A stretch of 57,750 nt of DNA. It comes from an uncultured Lachnospiraceae bacterium. Its GTDB lineage: Bacteria > Bacillota > Clostridia > Lachnospirales > Lachnospiraceae. The notes under the pieces were generated by a model. The model was not told the DNA's origin. It searched no databases and worked only from the letters and a program-made list of their open reading frames with translations. Of this stretch, positions 49,672 to 57,368 are shown piece by piece (within the stretch, counting starts at the first letter, position 1; every line of letters starts with the position of its first letter). The stretch is taken from positions 1-57,750 of the forward strand of contig CAJUDX010000017.1 in NCBI GenBank assembly GCA_910584785.1. The letters run 5' to 3'. The translations under genes were made by a program, and so were the position numbers.

Positions 49672-50692
49672 CTGCGATCTCGTAGATAAGGCGTTCGGAA
49701 TCCTCCCAACCCAGGCATGGGTCAGTGATGGATTTTCCGTAGCAGCCCTCGCCGATTTTCTGTGCTCCCGGTTCGATATAGCTTTCAATCATCAAACCTT
49801 TGACGAACTGGTGAATTTCTTTGGCATGGCGGCGACTGTGCAGGACTTCCTTGGAAATGCGGATCTGCTCCATGTATTTTTTATTGGAATTGGAATGGTT
49901 GACATCAACAATGCAGGCCGGGTATAAGAGATTTCCGCGTTCCTTATAAAGCTGCAGAAGAAGTTCCAAATCTTCAAAATGGTAATTGGGCAGGCACTGA
50001 CCATGTTTATTTACTGCACCGCGAAGGATGGTGTGGGTCAGAGGGTTTCCTTCTGATTTTACTTCCCAGCCGCGGAAGATAAAGTCATGGGGATGCTGGG
50101 CAGCGTAGACGGAGTTTAACATTACAGATAAATCACCGCTGGTGGGGTTTTTCATACCCACGGGAACATTACATCCACTGGAGACCAGGCGGTGATACTG
50201 ATTTTCCACGGAGCGGGCGCCTACGGCGATATAGGACATCATATCCGATAAATAGCGAAGATTTTCCGGGTAAAGCATCTCATCGGCAGTGGTTAGGCCG
50301 GTTTCCCTAAGGACGCGCATGTGCATGTGGCGGATGGCAAGGATACCTTCAAGCATATTGGGCTTTTTTTCCGGATCAGGCTGATGAAGCATGCCCTTAT
50401 AGCCGTCACCGGTGGTGCGTGGTTTGTTCGTGTATACACGGGGGATAAGGATGAGCTTATCGGCAACCTTTTCCTGTACTTTGGCAAGACGGTTGGCATA
50501 ATCACAGACAGAATCCTCGTTATCGGCGGAACAGGGGCCGATAATTAAGATAAGTTTATCACTTTCGCCCTTAAAAACCTGGGCAATTTCTTCATCTCTG
50601 GTTTCTTTAATTGCCGCTAATTCCAGCGGGAGCGGATACTGTTCCCGGATTTCCGCAGGGGTTGGCAGTTTGTTTATAAATGTAAATCCCAT
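49658..50692 (-). CDS. 3-deoxy-7-phosphoheptulonate (DAHP) synthase, class I AroFGH type
   Basis: 344 residues, first step of the shikimate pathway (PEP plus erythrose 4-phosphate). Motifs: LIIGPCSADNED, PRVYTNKPRTTGDGYKGM, GARSVENQYHR, PVGMKNPTSGD, CIVDVNHSNSNKKY and IGEGCYGKSITDPCLGW. The N-terminal extension (1-40; LPTPAEIREQYPL) is typical of the feedback-inhibited E. coli-like enzymes; which amino acid inhibits it cannot be read. ATG 50692 has GGAGG on this strand. No regulatory leader was recognised in the 170 bases upstream. Confidence 0.95.
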   Translation of the reverse strand: MGFTFINKLPTPAEIREQYPLPLELAAIKETRDEEIAQVFKGESDKLILIIGPCSADNEDSVCDYANRLAKVQEKVADKLILIPRVYTNKPRTTGDGYKGMLHQPDPEKKPNMLEGILAIRHMHMRVLRETGLTTADEMLYPENLRYLSDMMSYIAVGARSVENQYHRLVSSGCNVPVGMKNPTSGDLSVMLNSVYAAQHPHDFIFRGWEVKSEGNPLTHTILRGAVNKHGQCLPNYHFEDLELLLQLYKERGNLLYPACIVDVNHSNSNKKYMEQIRISKEVLHSRRHAKEIHQFVKGLMIESYIEPGAQKIGEGCYGKSITDPCLGWEDSERLIYEIAESLD

Positions 50693-50757
50693 GGTAAAAC
50701 CTCCAAGTTTTGTAAAAATAAGTCAGTAAATCTTAAGCAATGTAAGCCAATATTAAT

Positions 50758-50786
50758 TTGAACTTTAGTCATTGAAACATTATAAT
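50758..50786 (+). promoter_or_regulatory. Promoter of the secreted protein gene at 50862
   Basis: TTGAAC (50758-50763), 17 bases, TATAAT (50781-50786). Good spacing; about 75 bases before the start codon. Confidence 0.75.
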
Positions 50787-50861
50787 ATAGGTGTAGCTGG
50801 AAATCAAGACAGAAAAGAGAAAAAACTTTGAGACTTTAATCGAATAAAAGGAGAGAATTTT

Positions 50862-51653
50862 ATGAAGAAAACAGGATTAATGGTTATGGGACTGGCGGCA
50901 GTGTTAGGAATTGGCAGTGCAGTTGGTGTGTGCGGGGGCACGAAGAAGATTATTAAATTTGAGGATGGAAAAAGAGTGGAAATTGATGTGGAGAATGGCG
51001 GGGCTGCAGTGGGAAATGAGGCAAGAAGCGAAGCCGCAACAGAAGCGGCGGATTTAAGCTTTGGCGGGGCTGAGACAGATTTGGACAGTGCATTTACGTA
51101 TACGCCGGAAACGACGGAGGAAGGTGCTTTGGGTGAAGAAGGTATTCTGGAACTGGGAAAGTTCTGGGGCCCAGTGACGGAAAAACTGGATGGAAGTTTT
51201 ATCATTGACAGTAAGGTACCCGACGGGTATCAGGGAGATATTGTGATTCATATTGACCCAGATAATACCCTGGTTTTAGATGCTTTAACGGGATTTCCGG
51301 TGACGGAAGGAGAGATTGCAGCCGGACAGACGACGTATGTCTATACCAGCCCGGCGATGACGATGAGCCTTCCGCCGCAGACAACCGCAGAGCTGGTTTT
51401 AGTGAATGTTCCGCAGGATGCGGGTGCTCCGCTGTATGTGAGGGCATCGGGTGCACTTGAAGCGGATGGAGCAGGTGGTTATGTGCTGAAATCAACCAGA
51501 GGGGAAGAGATTAAGGTTCCGGCGGACTGCCCGATTACACCATTTTTAACCCGGCAGATGGTACGGTTAGAAGATATTGCCAAGGGAAGAAAGTGCCTGG
51601 TTTGGCTGGGCGCAGATGGTCAGGCAGAGAGAATTGTATTGTTTAATCAATGA
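50862..51653 (+). CDS. Secreted protein of unknown function
   Basis: 263 residues. A signal peptide (MKKTGLMVMGLAAVLGIGSAVGV) ends near a Cys (GVCGGTKK); the lipobox is imperfect because Val and not Gly/Ala/Ser precedes the Cys, so lipoprotein status is uncertain. A low-complexity Glu/Ala/Thr region (about 45-85) precedes a compact beta-rich domain (about 90-263; GYQGDIVIHIDPDNTLVLDALTG, TTYVYTSPAMTMSLPPQ, ITPFLTRQMVRLEDIAKGRKCLVWL). That domain is repetitive in beta character but matches no family I can name. ATG 50862 follows AAAAGGAGAG, with its own promoter and terminator. Confidence 0.75.
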   Translation: MKKTGLMVMGLAAVLGIGSAVGVCGGTKKIIKFEDGKRVEIDVENGGAAVGNEARSEAATEAADLSFGGAETDLDSAFTYTPETTEEGALGEEGILELGKFWGPVTEKLDGSFIIDSKVPDGYQGDIVIHIDPDNTLVLDALTGFPVTEGEIAAGQTTYVYTSPAMTMSLPPQTTAELVLVNVPQDAGAPLYVRASGALEADGAGGYVLKSTRGEEIKVPADCPITPFLTRQMVRLEDIAKGRKCLVWLGADGQAERIVLFNQ

Positions 51654-51707
51654 AAAATGGTAAAAGAAGATTGAATTTGATAGAGTAGATATAGAAGTAA
51701 TAGATCT

Positions 51708-51754
51708 AAGGCTGAAATCCTGAGAATGACTGAGGGTTTTGGCCTTGTCTTTTT
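51708..51754 (+). terminator. Terminator after the secreted protein gene
   Basis: A stem with symmetric bulges: AAGGC, AAA and CCT on the left (51708-51721) pair with AGG, TTT and GCCTT on the right (51733-51746), followed by GTCTTTTT. Confidence 0.7.
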
Positions 51755-51986
51755 GTGATTTATGGGTAAAGGAGTATGAAAAGTTGGTTGATTTTATTGC
51801 AATTTAGTGGGAATTAAAAAATAGATAAGGTTTTGCAACGAAAAAGTTGACTTTTTAATGATTTTTAATGTAAAATAAATAAAAATTGCATAAGTTTTAG
51901 ATTATGGTAAAACTTAAATATTTTTGCAAATTCTTTAACTAAGTATTGATAAAAGTGAAAAGAAAAGTGTGCAGAATGGAGGGGAA
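51755..51986. other. A/T-rich intergenic region before the transglutaminase-like gene
   Basis: About 230 bases, clearly more A/T-rich than the surroundings, with several candidate -10 boxes (for example TTGCAA-17-TGATAA ending just before 51960) but none convincing. No gene recognised. Confidence 0.4.
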
Positions 51987-53123
51987 ATGAAGTTAAAACG
52001 TATTTTAGTGACAACCGCAGTGATTTGTGCGATGTTTGCCACGACAGCTTATGCAGAAAATTATTCACTATGGTTTGGGGGGACTCCCCGATATGGTACA
52101 TTTACATTTATTTCAGAAGAGGAGCTTGCTACATTAGGACAAGTAGAACAGGCTGTTCAGCAGTTTAAAAATAATTATATTCGGGATGATATGAGTTTAT
52201 TTGAAAAAGAAATGGTAATCATTGATTATCTGATGGTCCATGTTGATTATGGCGATGAAAATGTTTCAAAGTCGCATTGGGCGTACGGCGCATTGGTTGA
52301 AGGGAGCGCAGTCTGTGAGGGATATGCAAAAGCATTTATGGAACTGGCAGGTGCCTGCGGTATAGAGACAAAAATGATTATAGGAAAAACATATGAACCA
52401 CATGCTTGGAATCTGGTAAAACTGGACGATGGGGAATGGTATCATGTGGATGTAACCTATGCGGATACAGGTTCTTTTTACGGTCATTATAACCATGATC
52501 GAAGTGCGATGAGAACGGCAGATGCACATTGTACTAGCATTGAAGGCTTAGGAGAACTTTGGCTGACGGATATTAATTATCCTGATGGGATTATTGAATT
52601 TAATCATACCTGGGATCGTGCGCAGGGACCTGCGGCAAACGGATATTTGTATGGACCGAAGGTAGCTGATGAGTATTTTATGAATGGAGTTGTGGATTTG
52701 TCTCTGGCAAAGCCCTATGAAGAACTCCGACAGATAATGGGTACAAATGATAATGCGCATAATCGGCGTTCGGAAGAGATGCTTGCAGAGTTTGATTATG
52801 TTATTCCTTTCACTACCTGGGATGAAACGATGGAAGCTGCCCAGGCTTACCTGCGTTCTGCGCCAAAAGAAAATCTGCGGCTTGCGGTTAAGTATGAAAA
52901 CTGGGAAGTGTATTCCAAGTCTAAAGGTGATCATGAATATATTTTTGCTTATGAATTAATAAAAGAACCTGAGCAATATGGATTTGGAAAGTTTAAAATT
53001 GGAGAATGGTATCTGACCAGTGGATTTATTAATTATGAGCCGTTTGATGAACAAAATAATTACTATGATCTCTTTTATAGTTATAAAGCAGGTGAACAAA
53101 ATCCTTATCTTTATAATGAATAA
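51987..53123 (+). CDS. Secreted transglutaminase-like protein
   Basis: 378 residues. Signal peptide MKLKRILVTTAVICAMFATTAYA. A transglutaminase-like core has C110 (GSAVCEGYAKAF), H139 (YEPHAWNLVKL) and D155 (WYHVDVTYAD), the Cys-His-Asp triad of the superfamily. The C-terminal half (about 210-378) is a separate region rich in aromatic and acidic residues with no family recognised. Bacterial members often act as proteases or cross-linkers at the cell surface. GGAGGGG precedes ATG 51987; a GTG at 51969 in frame is before it. Codon use and base composition are A/T-richer than the neighbours, which may mean recent acquisition. Confidence 0.85.
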   Translation: MKLKRILVTTAVICAMFATTAYAENYSLWFGGTPRYGTFTFISEEELATLGQVEQAVQQFKNNYIRDDMSLFEKEMVIIDYLMVHVDYGDENVSKSHWAYGALVEGSAVCEGYAKAFMELAGACGIETKMIIGKTYEPHAWNLVKLDDGEWYHVDVTYADTGSFYGHYNHDRSAMRTADAHCTSIEGLGELWLTDINYPDGIIEFNHTWDRAQGPAANGYLYGPKVADEYFMNGVVDLSLAKPYEELRQIMGTNDNAHNRRSEEMLAEFDYVIPFTTWDETMEAAQAYLRSAPKENLRLAVKYENWEVYSKSKGDHEYIFAYELIKEPEQYGFGKFKIGEWYLTSGFINYEPFDEQNNYYDLFYSYKAGEQNPYLYNE

Positions 53124-53169
53124 AGAAACATTAAAATGTTGAAAATGGAGGTATGAACTGTATTTATGG

Positions 53170-53198
53170 TTGACAACCCCATCTTTCTTCTATATAAT
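53170..53198 (+). promoter_or_regulatory. Consensus promoter of tyrS
   Basis: TTGACA (53170-53175), 17 bases, TATAAT (53193-53198): both boxes perfect. Transcription should start near 53205, just before the T-box. Confidence 0.9.
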
Positions 53199-53212
53199 AA
53201 TCTGTAACTTCA

Positions 53213-53570
53213 CAGAGGCGATGATAAGAAAAAGTAGTATCCGACAGCAGCATACAGAAAGTTGCCGGTGGATGAGAGGCGCATGGAAAGCCGGATATGA
53301 ATACATCTTTGAGCTTTGTACTGAACGGTTGGAAGGTTTTGAAAGGTGGCAGATAGCTGCGACTTTGTTCCCGGCCCAGTAGGCTGCAACGGTTTTGCAT
53401 CCGTTATCATGCGAGTCTTATAGAGCTGGACAGGTATGGGGAGGAATTATTCTTAACCCGATGTGAAACGGATGTAGGACTTAGTAAGGCAGGCGGCGTG
53501 AGCAGTCTGTGAATGTAAGGTGGTAACGCGGGTATTAACTCGTCCTTCGGCTTGGGGGACGAGTTTTTTG
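53213..53570 (+). promoter_or_regulatory. T-box leader for tyrosine
   Basis: The leader starts with a stem I sequence (GATGATAAGAAAAAGTAG near 53219), keeps the distal loop words AAAGTTGCCGGTGGATGAG, and has the specifier region GAATACATC, with TAC (53302-53304) as a tyrosine codon. The T-box AAGGTGGTAACGCGGG (53517-53532) pairs with the tRNA acceptor end. The terminator is AACTCGTCC (53537-53545) with GGACGAGTT (53557-53565) and six T. Uncharged tRNA(Tyr) would favour the antiterminator and expression of tyrS. Confidence 0.96.
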
Positions 53571-53721
53571 ATCCGCTGAATTTTGATCCGCTGAAAAAGG
53601 TATGAACCAGGAGGAGATGGAATGTTCAGGCTTGTGTACGGATAGGTTTATTTTAAGGTAAATGACGCAAAATGAATGTTCAGATAAACTTCGGGGAAAG
53701 GTGAAAGGAGAACAGAAAATT

Positions 53722-54948
53722 ATGCAGATTTATGATGAATTGGTTGCCCGTGGGCTGATTGCCCAGGTGACGAATGAGGATGAAGTTCGGAAGATGGTGA
53801 ATGCGGGGAAGGCAGTGTTTTACATTGGTTTTGACCCGACGGCGGACAGCCTTCATGTCGGACATTTTATGGCACTTTGTCTGATGAAGCGTCTGCAGAT
53901 GGCAGGAAATAAGCCTATTGCCCTTCTTGGCGGGGGGACGGGAATGATCGGCGATCCTTCGGGGCGATCGGATTTGCGGCAGATGATGACGGTGGAAACG
54001 ATTCAGCACAATATTGACTGTTTTAAAAAGCAGATGAGCCGGTTTATTGATTTTTCGGACGACAAGGCGCTGATGGTAAATAATGCGGACTGGCTGCTGG
54101 AGTTAAATTATGTACAGCTTCTGCGCGAGGTTGGGGTGCATTTTTCAGTTAACCGTATGCTGACAGCAGAGTGTTATAAACAGAGAATGGAAAAGGGTTT
54201 AAGCTTTTTGGAATTTAACTACATGATTATGCAGAGTTACGATTTCTATGAGTTATTCCAGCGCTACGGATGTAATATGCAGTTTGGCGGCGATGATCAG
54301 TGGTCGAATATTTTAGGCGGTACGGAACTGATCCGGCGCAAGCTGGGCCAGGACGCGCACGGGATGACGATTACCCTGCTGTTAAATTCTGAGGGCAAGA
54401 AGATGGGCAAGACCCAGGCTGGTGCGGTATGGCTTGACCCGGAAAAGACTTCGCCGTTTGAGTTTTACCAGTATTGGAGAAATGTTGCCGATGCGGATGT
54501 TTTAAAGTGTCTTAGGATGCTGACCTTCCTCCCGTTAGAGCAGATTGATGAGATGGATAAGTGGGAAGGCAGTCAGTTAAATCAGGCGAAAGAGATTTTA
54601 GCCTATGAACTGACCGCATTAGTTCACGGCGAGGAAGAGGCAGGAAAGGCGCAGGAAGCTTCCAGGGCATTGTTCGCCGGCGGCGGGGACGCTTCGCACA
54701 TGCCAAGTTATTGTTTTAAGGAAGAGGATTTCAGGGATGGAAACATCGATATTCTTGCTGTTTTAACCAGTTCCGGTCTTTCGGCAAGCCGTTCAGAGGC
54801 GAGAAGAAATGTGGAACAGGGCGGAGTTTCCGTCGATGGGATACAGGAAAAGGATGTAAAGAGAACCTTTGCGAAGGAAGATTTTGCCGGAGATGGAAAG
54901 GTGATTAAGCGCGGAAAGAAAAACTTTGTGCGGGTGTACGCAGAATAA
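53722..54948 (+). CDS. tyrS: Tyrosyl-tRNA synthetase
   Basis: 408 residues, class I. The HIGH motif is HVGH in ADSLHVGHFMAL, the KMSKS loop is KKMGKT, and GGDDQWSNILGG is the tyrosine-binding region. A C-terminal S4 RNA-binding domain (about 345-408; SRSEARRNVEQGGVSVDG) completes it. ATG 53722 has AAAGGAG ten bases upstream; the frame is open from 53662 but without a site. Regulated by the upstream T-box. A seven-codon frame, MFRLVYG (53622-53645), with a good ribosome binding site, lies between the T-box terminator and tyrS. Confidence 0.97.
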   Translation: MQIYDELVARGLIAQVTNEDEVRKMVNAGKAVFYIGFDPTADSLHVGHFMALCLMKRLQMAGNKPIALLGGGTGMIGDPSGRSDLRQMMTVETIQHNIDCFKKQMSRFIDFSDDKALMVNNADWLLELNYVQLLREVGVHFSVNRMLTAECYKQRMEKGLSFLEFNYMIMQSYDFYELFQRYGCNMQFGGDDQWSNILGGTELIRRKLGQDAHGMTITLLLNSEGKKMGKTQAGAVWLDPEKTSPFEFYQYWRNVADADVLKCLRMLTFLPLEQIDEMDKWEGSQLNQAKEILAYELTALVHGEEEAGKAQEASRALFAGGGDASHMPSYCFKEEDFRDGNIDILAVLTSSGLSASRSEARRNVEQGGVSVDGIQEKDVKRTFAKEDFAGDGKVIKRGKKNFVRVYAE

Positions 54949-54978
54949 AAGACGGTTAAAATTGTAATAAACTCTTTC

Positions 54979-55007
54979 TTGCATTTTTGGGGAAATAACG
55001 GTATGAT
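54979..55007 (+). promoter_or_regulatory. Promoter of the third choline-binding-repeat gene
   Basis: TTGCAT (54979-54984), 17 bases, TATGAT (55002-55007), with a short leader of about 20 bases. Confidence 0.65.
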
Positions 55008-55033
55008 TATCCTACAGGAAAGGGGAGATGCTT

Positions 55034-55792
55034 ATGACACACGGCAGAAGAAAAAAGATGGCAGCGGCAGTTCTTTCAGCAGTGATGATTTTGGGGACAG
55101 GCTTTACTTCCTATGCCCAGGGCTGGAAGCAGGATGTTTGGGGCTGGTGGTATGAAAATGCTGACGGAACCTATCCGGTAAATACCTGGTATGAGGACGA
55201 GGACGGTTCCTGGTATTTTTTTAATGAAATGGGTTATTTGATCTCTAATTGTTATCGCTTGATTGATGGAAGCTTTTATGCCTTTGGCAATGACGGAAAG
55301 TGGAATGGTTGTGTGTTTTCTGATATTTACCCTGGTGTGTGGACGGGGAATGATTACCGTAATGACTGGTCAGGAATACAGATGCATGTGCCGGAAGGGT
55401 TTACCATGACGACGGCGATGGATTCCGGGAGGCTTGCAGAAAGTAATAATTTTGTTGAGTTTGTGGTGTGGACACCGGATGGTACCGGGTCGGGGATTGA
55501 ACTGGAATATATGGATGCCTATAATTTCTCTAAGGGTGCGGATACTTCGGTTGAATCACTGGTGACGTTAAGAAGTCTGCGCTTGGCTTTGGAAGGGTAT
55601 GAGATTGACCAGGTAACGACAGTAAATCTGAATGGAAGAGAGTATATGAAGCTTTCGGTAAGTATGGAAGGGCTGCTTAAGCAGGATTTGTACTGCCGGA
55701 AGGCGGGAACACATTATTTTGAATGTATTTCTGCGATTTACTGGTTGGCGAGCGAGCCTTATATTGATATGCTGATTGACAGTATTCATTAG
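55034..55792 (+). CDS. Small secreted protein with choline-binding-type repeats and unknown C-terminal domain
   Basis: 252 residues. A signal peptide (THGRRKKMAAAVLSAVMILGTGF, cut near SYAQG). About three wall-binding repeats follow (GWKQDVWGWWYENADGTYPV, DEDGSWYFFNEMGYLISN, IDGSFYAFGNDGKWNG). The remaining 150 residues form an alpha/beta domain (SGIQMHVPEGFTMTTAMD, FVEFVVWTPDG, VNLNGREYMKLSVSMEG) that resembles DUF-type lipocalin/PsbP-like domains but is not assigned here. AGGGGAG lies seven bases before ATG 55034; ATG 55028 is too close. It shares only the repeat type with the two larger proteins in the window. Confidence 0.82.
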   Translation: MTHGRRKKMAAAVLSAVMILGTGFTSYAQGWKQDVWGWWYENADGTYPVNTWYEDEDGSWYFFNEMGYLISNCYRLIDGSFYAFGNDGKWNGCVFSDIYPGVWTGNDYRNDWSGIQMHVPEGFTMTTAMDSGRLAESNNFVEFVVWTPDGTGSGIELEYMDAYNFSKGADTSVESLVTLRSLRLALEGYEIDQVTTVNLNGREYMKLSVSMEGLLKQDLYCRKAGTHYFECISAIYWLASEPYIDMLIDSIH

Positions 55793-56038
55793 AGCGTAAA
55801 AGGGTCTGTTGTAAAATGCAGCTTATGTACAAGTTATGGGATGAAACGTTTGTGGTTTTGGCGCCATATTGTACAGACAGCAGTGATTTTGCAGCAGGCT
55901 CTTTTTTTGCAGAGGTTCGGGCAGTTCAGGTGCGCCTGGCAGATGTTTATTTATGCTGGTGCCAGATGTTGTGTACTGTTTTTCTTCCATGGATAATATA
56001 GTAAATTAACGGATTTGCTGATTTCCAGGAGGTTTTTG
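55793..56038. other. 246-base intergenic region before mntP
   Basis: I looked for the yybP-ykoY manganese riboswitch, which often precedes mntP, and did not find its conserved words. A 61-codon frame (55816-56001) has no ribosome binding site and low-quality coding content. Confidence 0.4.
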
Positions 56039-56611
56039 ATGTCGCTGCTGGAACTTTTTTTACTGGCTGTAGGATTATCCATGGATGCATTTGCTGTGTC
56101 AGTCTGCAAGGGGCTCTCGCTTTCGCGGGTGGAAAAAAGGCACATGTTTTTGGCGGGAGTATATTTTGGAGGGTTTCAGGCGGGGATGCCTGCCTTGGGG
56201 TATTTTTTGGGACTGCAGTTTCAGGAGACAATTATTGCTGTTGATCACTGGATTGCCTTTTTTCTACTGGGATATATTGGGCTTGATATGGTAAAGGATG
56301 CCCTGGGAGGGAAGGAAGAAGCCCTGGATGATTCTTTTGCGGTAAAAACGATGGCAGCTTTGGCGGTGGCGACCAGCATTGATGCGCTGGCGGTGGGGAT
56401 TACCTTTGCTTTTTTGCAGGTAAGGCTTTTGCCTGCGGTTTCCTTTATCGGTATGATAACCTTTGTTTTTTCTATGGCAGGAGTGAAGGCAGGGAACAGC
56501 TTTGGCAGCCGCTGCCGTTATCGGGCACAGCTTGCCGGAGGAGTAATTTTGATGCTGATGGGGGTGAAAATCCTTTGCGAACATCTTCTGGCGCATAGTG
56601 GGATAAGATAA
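56039..56611 (+). CDS. mntP: Manganese efflux pump MntP
   Basis: 190 residues, six predicted membrane helices in two repeats. The two repeat signatures are LLAVGLSMDAFAVSVCKG and ALAVATSIDALAVGITFAF, each with the conserved acidic residue in a helix. The family exports manganese. CCAGGAGG lies seven bases before ATG 56039; the in-frame 56015 start is upstream of that site. No other metal gene is near. Confidence 0.93.
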   Translation: MSLLELFLLAVGLSMDAFAVSVCKGLSLSRVEKRHMFLAGVYFGGFQAGMPALGYFLGLQFQETIIAVDHWIAFFLLGYIGLDMVKDALGGKEEALDDSFAVKTMAALAVATSIDALAVGITFAFLQVRLLPAVSFIGMITFVFSMAGVKAGNSFGSRCRYRAQLAGGVILMLMGVKILCEHLLAHSGIR

Positions 56612-56735
56612 AGGAGGGCATTTAGGGGATGCGTATCCGGCATTCAGATATGTTTTAGGAAGCGTAGTACTAAAGCCAGTGTTCGGTTTGTATTATATCT
56701 GGCGAAACTAGGCAGGATTTTGTGTATTTTTTGTC

Positions 56736-56765
56736 TTGCAAAGGAAGAGGATTGTGTGCTATGAT
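56736..56765 (+). promoter_or_regulatory. Putative promoter before the gatC leader
   Basis: TTGCAA (56736-56741), 18 bases, TATGAT (56760-56765). The predicted start near 56772 is only about 15 bases before a terminator-like hairpin. Confidence 0.6.
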
Positions 56766-56785
56766 ATTACGCAAGTATTCGGAAG

Positions 56786-56831
56786 GCCGACGCGGGCAGA
56801 TTGAGGGAGGTCTGTCTGGGTGCGGCTTTTT
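56786..56831 (+). terminator. Leader hairpin with T-run upstream of gatC
   Basis: GCCG-A-CGC (56786-56793) pairs with GTGCGGC (56820-56826), leaving a bulged A; GGCAGA (56795-56800) pairs with TCTGTC (56811-56816). TTTTT follows (56827-56831). With the promoter at 56736-56765 it would yield an RNA of about 60 bases, or attenuate gatC, which lies 170 bases downstream. Confidence 0.6.
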
Positions 56832-56858
56832 ATTTATCTATGGTGAAAATTGAGTGTT

Positions 56859-56944
56859 GATTAGGCGGTTTACGATCAGGTATTCCAAGAGCGCCCAGCA
56901 GGTGTTCATTTATGGCGGTACGACTGATTGTGGGCGCATGGAGA
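56859..56944 (-). repeat. Intergenic repeat element, copy C (inverted)
   Basis: Read on the minus strand it begins CTCCATGCGCCCACAATC and continues through CTGCTGGGCGC and CTTGGAATACCTGA to ACCGCCTAATC, closely matching copy B (47721-47829); about four bases in five agree. The first stem (GCGCCCA/TGGGCGC) is kept; the second stem lacks its GGCGGT half. No frame spans it. Confidence 0.88.
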
Positions 56945-56997
56945 TTTATGGGAGGTTATCTGGAGGAAAGCTGTTCTTCAGGAGGGCATAAAGGGAA

Positions 56998-57297
56998 ATG
57001 ATGGAATATAATCCGATGAGAGATGAATGGATAGATGAGATTGGAATTTTGGCAAAGCTGGAATTGACCGGGAAAGAGCGGGAAAAGGCAAAGCAGGATA
57101 TAGCGCAGATGATCCGGTATATTGAACGGCTGAAGGAAGTCGATACCAGAGATGTAGAGCCATCGTTTGGTGTGCTGCCCGTCAGTAATGTTTTCCGGGA
57201 GGATGAGATAATTCCCGTGGAGGACAGGGATGCTATTCTGGCAAATGCGCCGAAACTGAGGGACAGGGCGGTGGTTGTTCCCAGGACGATTGGGTGA
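56998..57297 (+). CDS. gatC: Aspartyl/glutamyl-tRNA amidotransferase subunit C
   Basis: 99 residues, the small bridging subunit of the GatCAB complex that amidates Glu-tRNA(Gln) or Asp-tRNA(Asn). The family pattern is visible: IDEIGILAKLELTGKEREKAKQDIAQMIRYIERLKEVDT, then VEPSFGVLPVSNVFREDE and DAILANAPKLRDRAVVVPRTIG. GGAGGG at 56981-56986 is 11 bases before ATG 56998; ATG 57001 follows it directly. The last codons are partly duplicated downstream. Confidence 0.93.
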   Translation: MMEYNPMRDEWIDEIGILAKLELTGKEREKAKQDIAQMIRYIERLKEVDTRDVEPSFGVLPVSNVFREDEIIPVEDRDAILANAPKLRDRAVVVPRTIG

Positions 57298-57349
57298 ACA
57301 TACAGCTTGGCAAAACATGATTGTTGTTCTCAGGATAATTGGGTGAACA
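57273..57349 (+). repeat. Partial duplication of the gatC 3' end
   Basis: GGTTGTTCCCAGGACGATTG... (57273-57300) recurs as 57322-57349 with four differences in 28 bases. The second copy would read VVLRIIG and a stop, mirroring VVPRTIG and the true stop of gatC. It lies in the 71-base gap before gatA. Confidence 0.85.
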
Positions 57350-57368
57350 GGACAGGAAGGGTGAGGCG

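Noticed and set aside
55816..56001. A 61-codon frame before mntP
   Set aside because: No ribosome binding site; aromatic/Cys-rich chance composition.
55793..56038. A yybP-ykoY manganese riboswitch before mntP
   Set aside because: The conserved words and paired elements of that riboswitch were not found.
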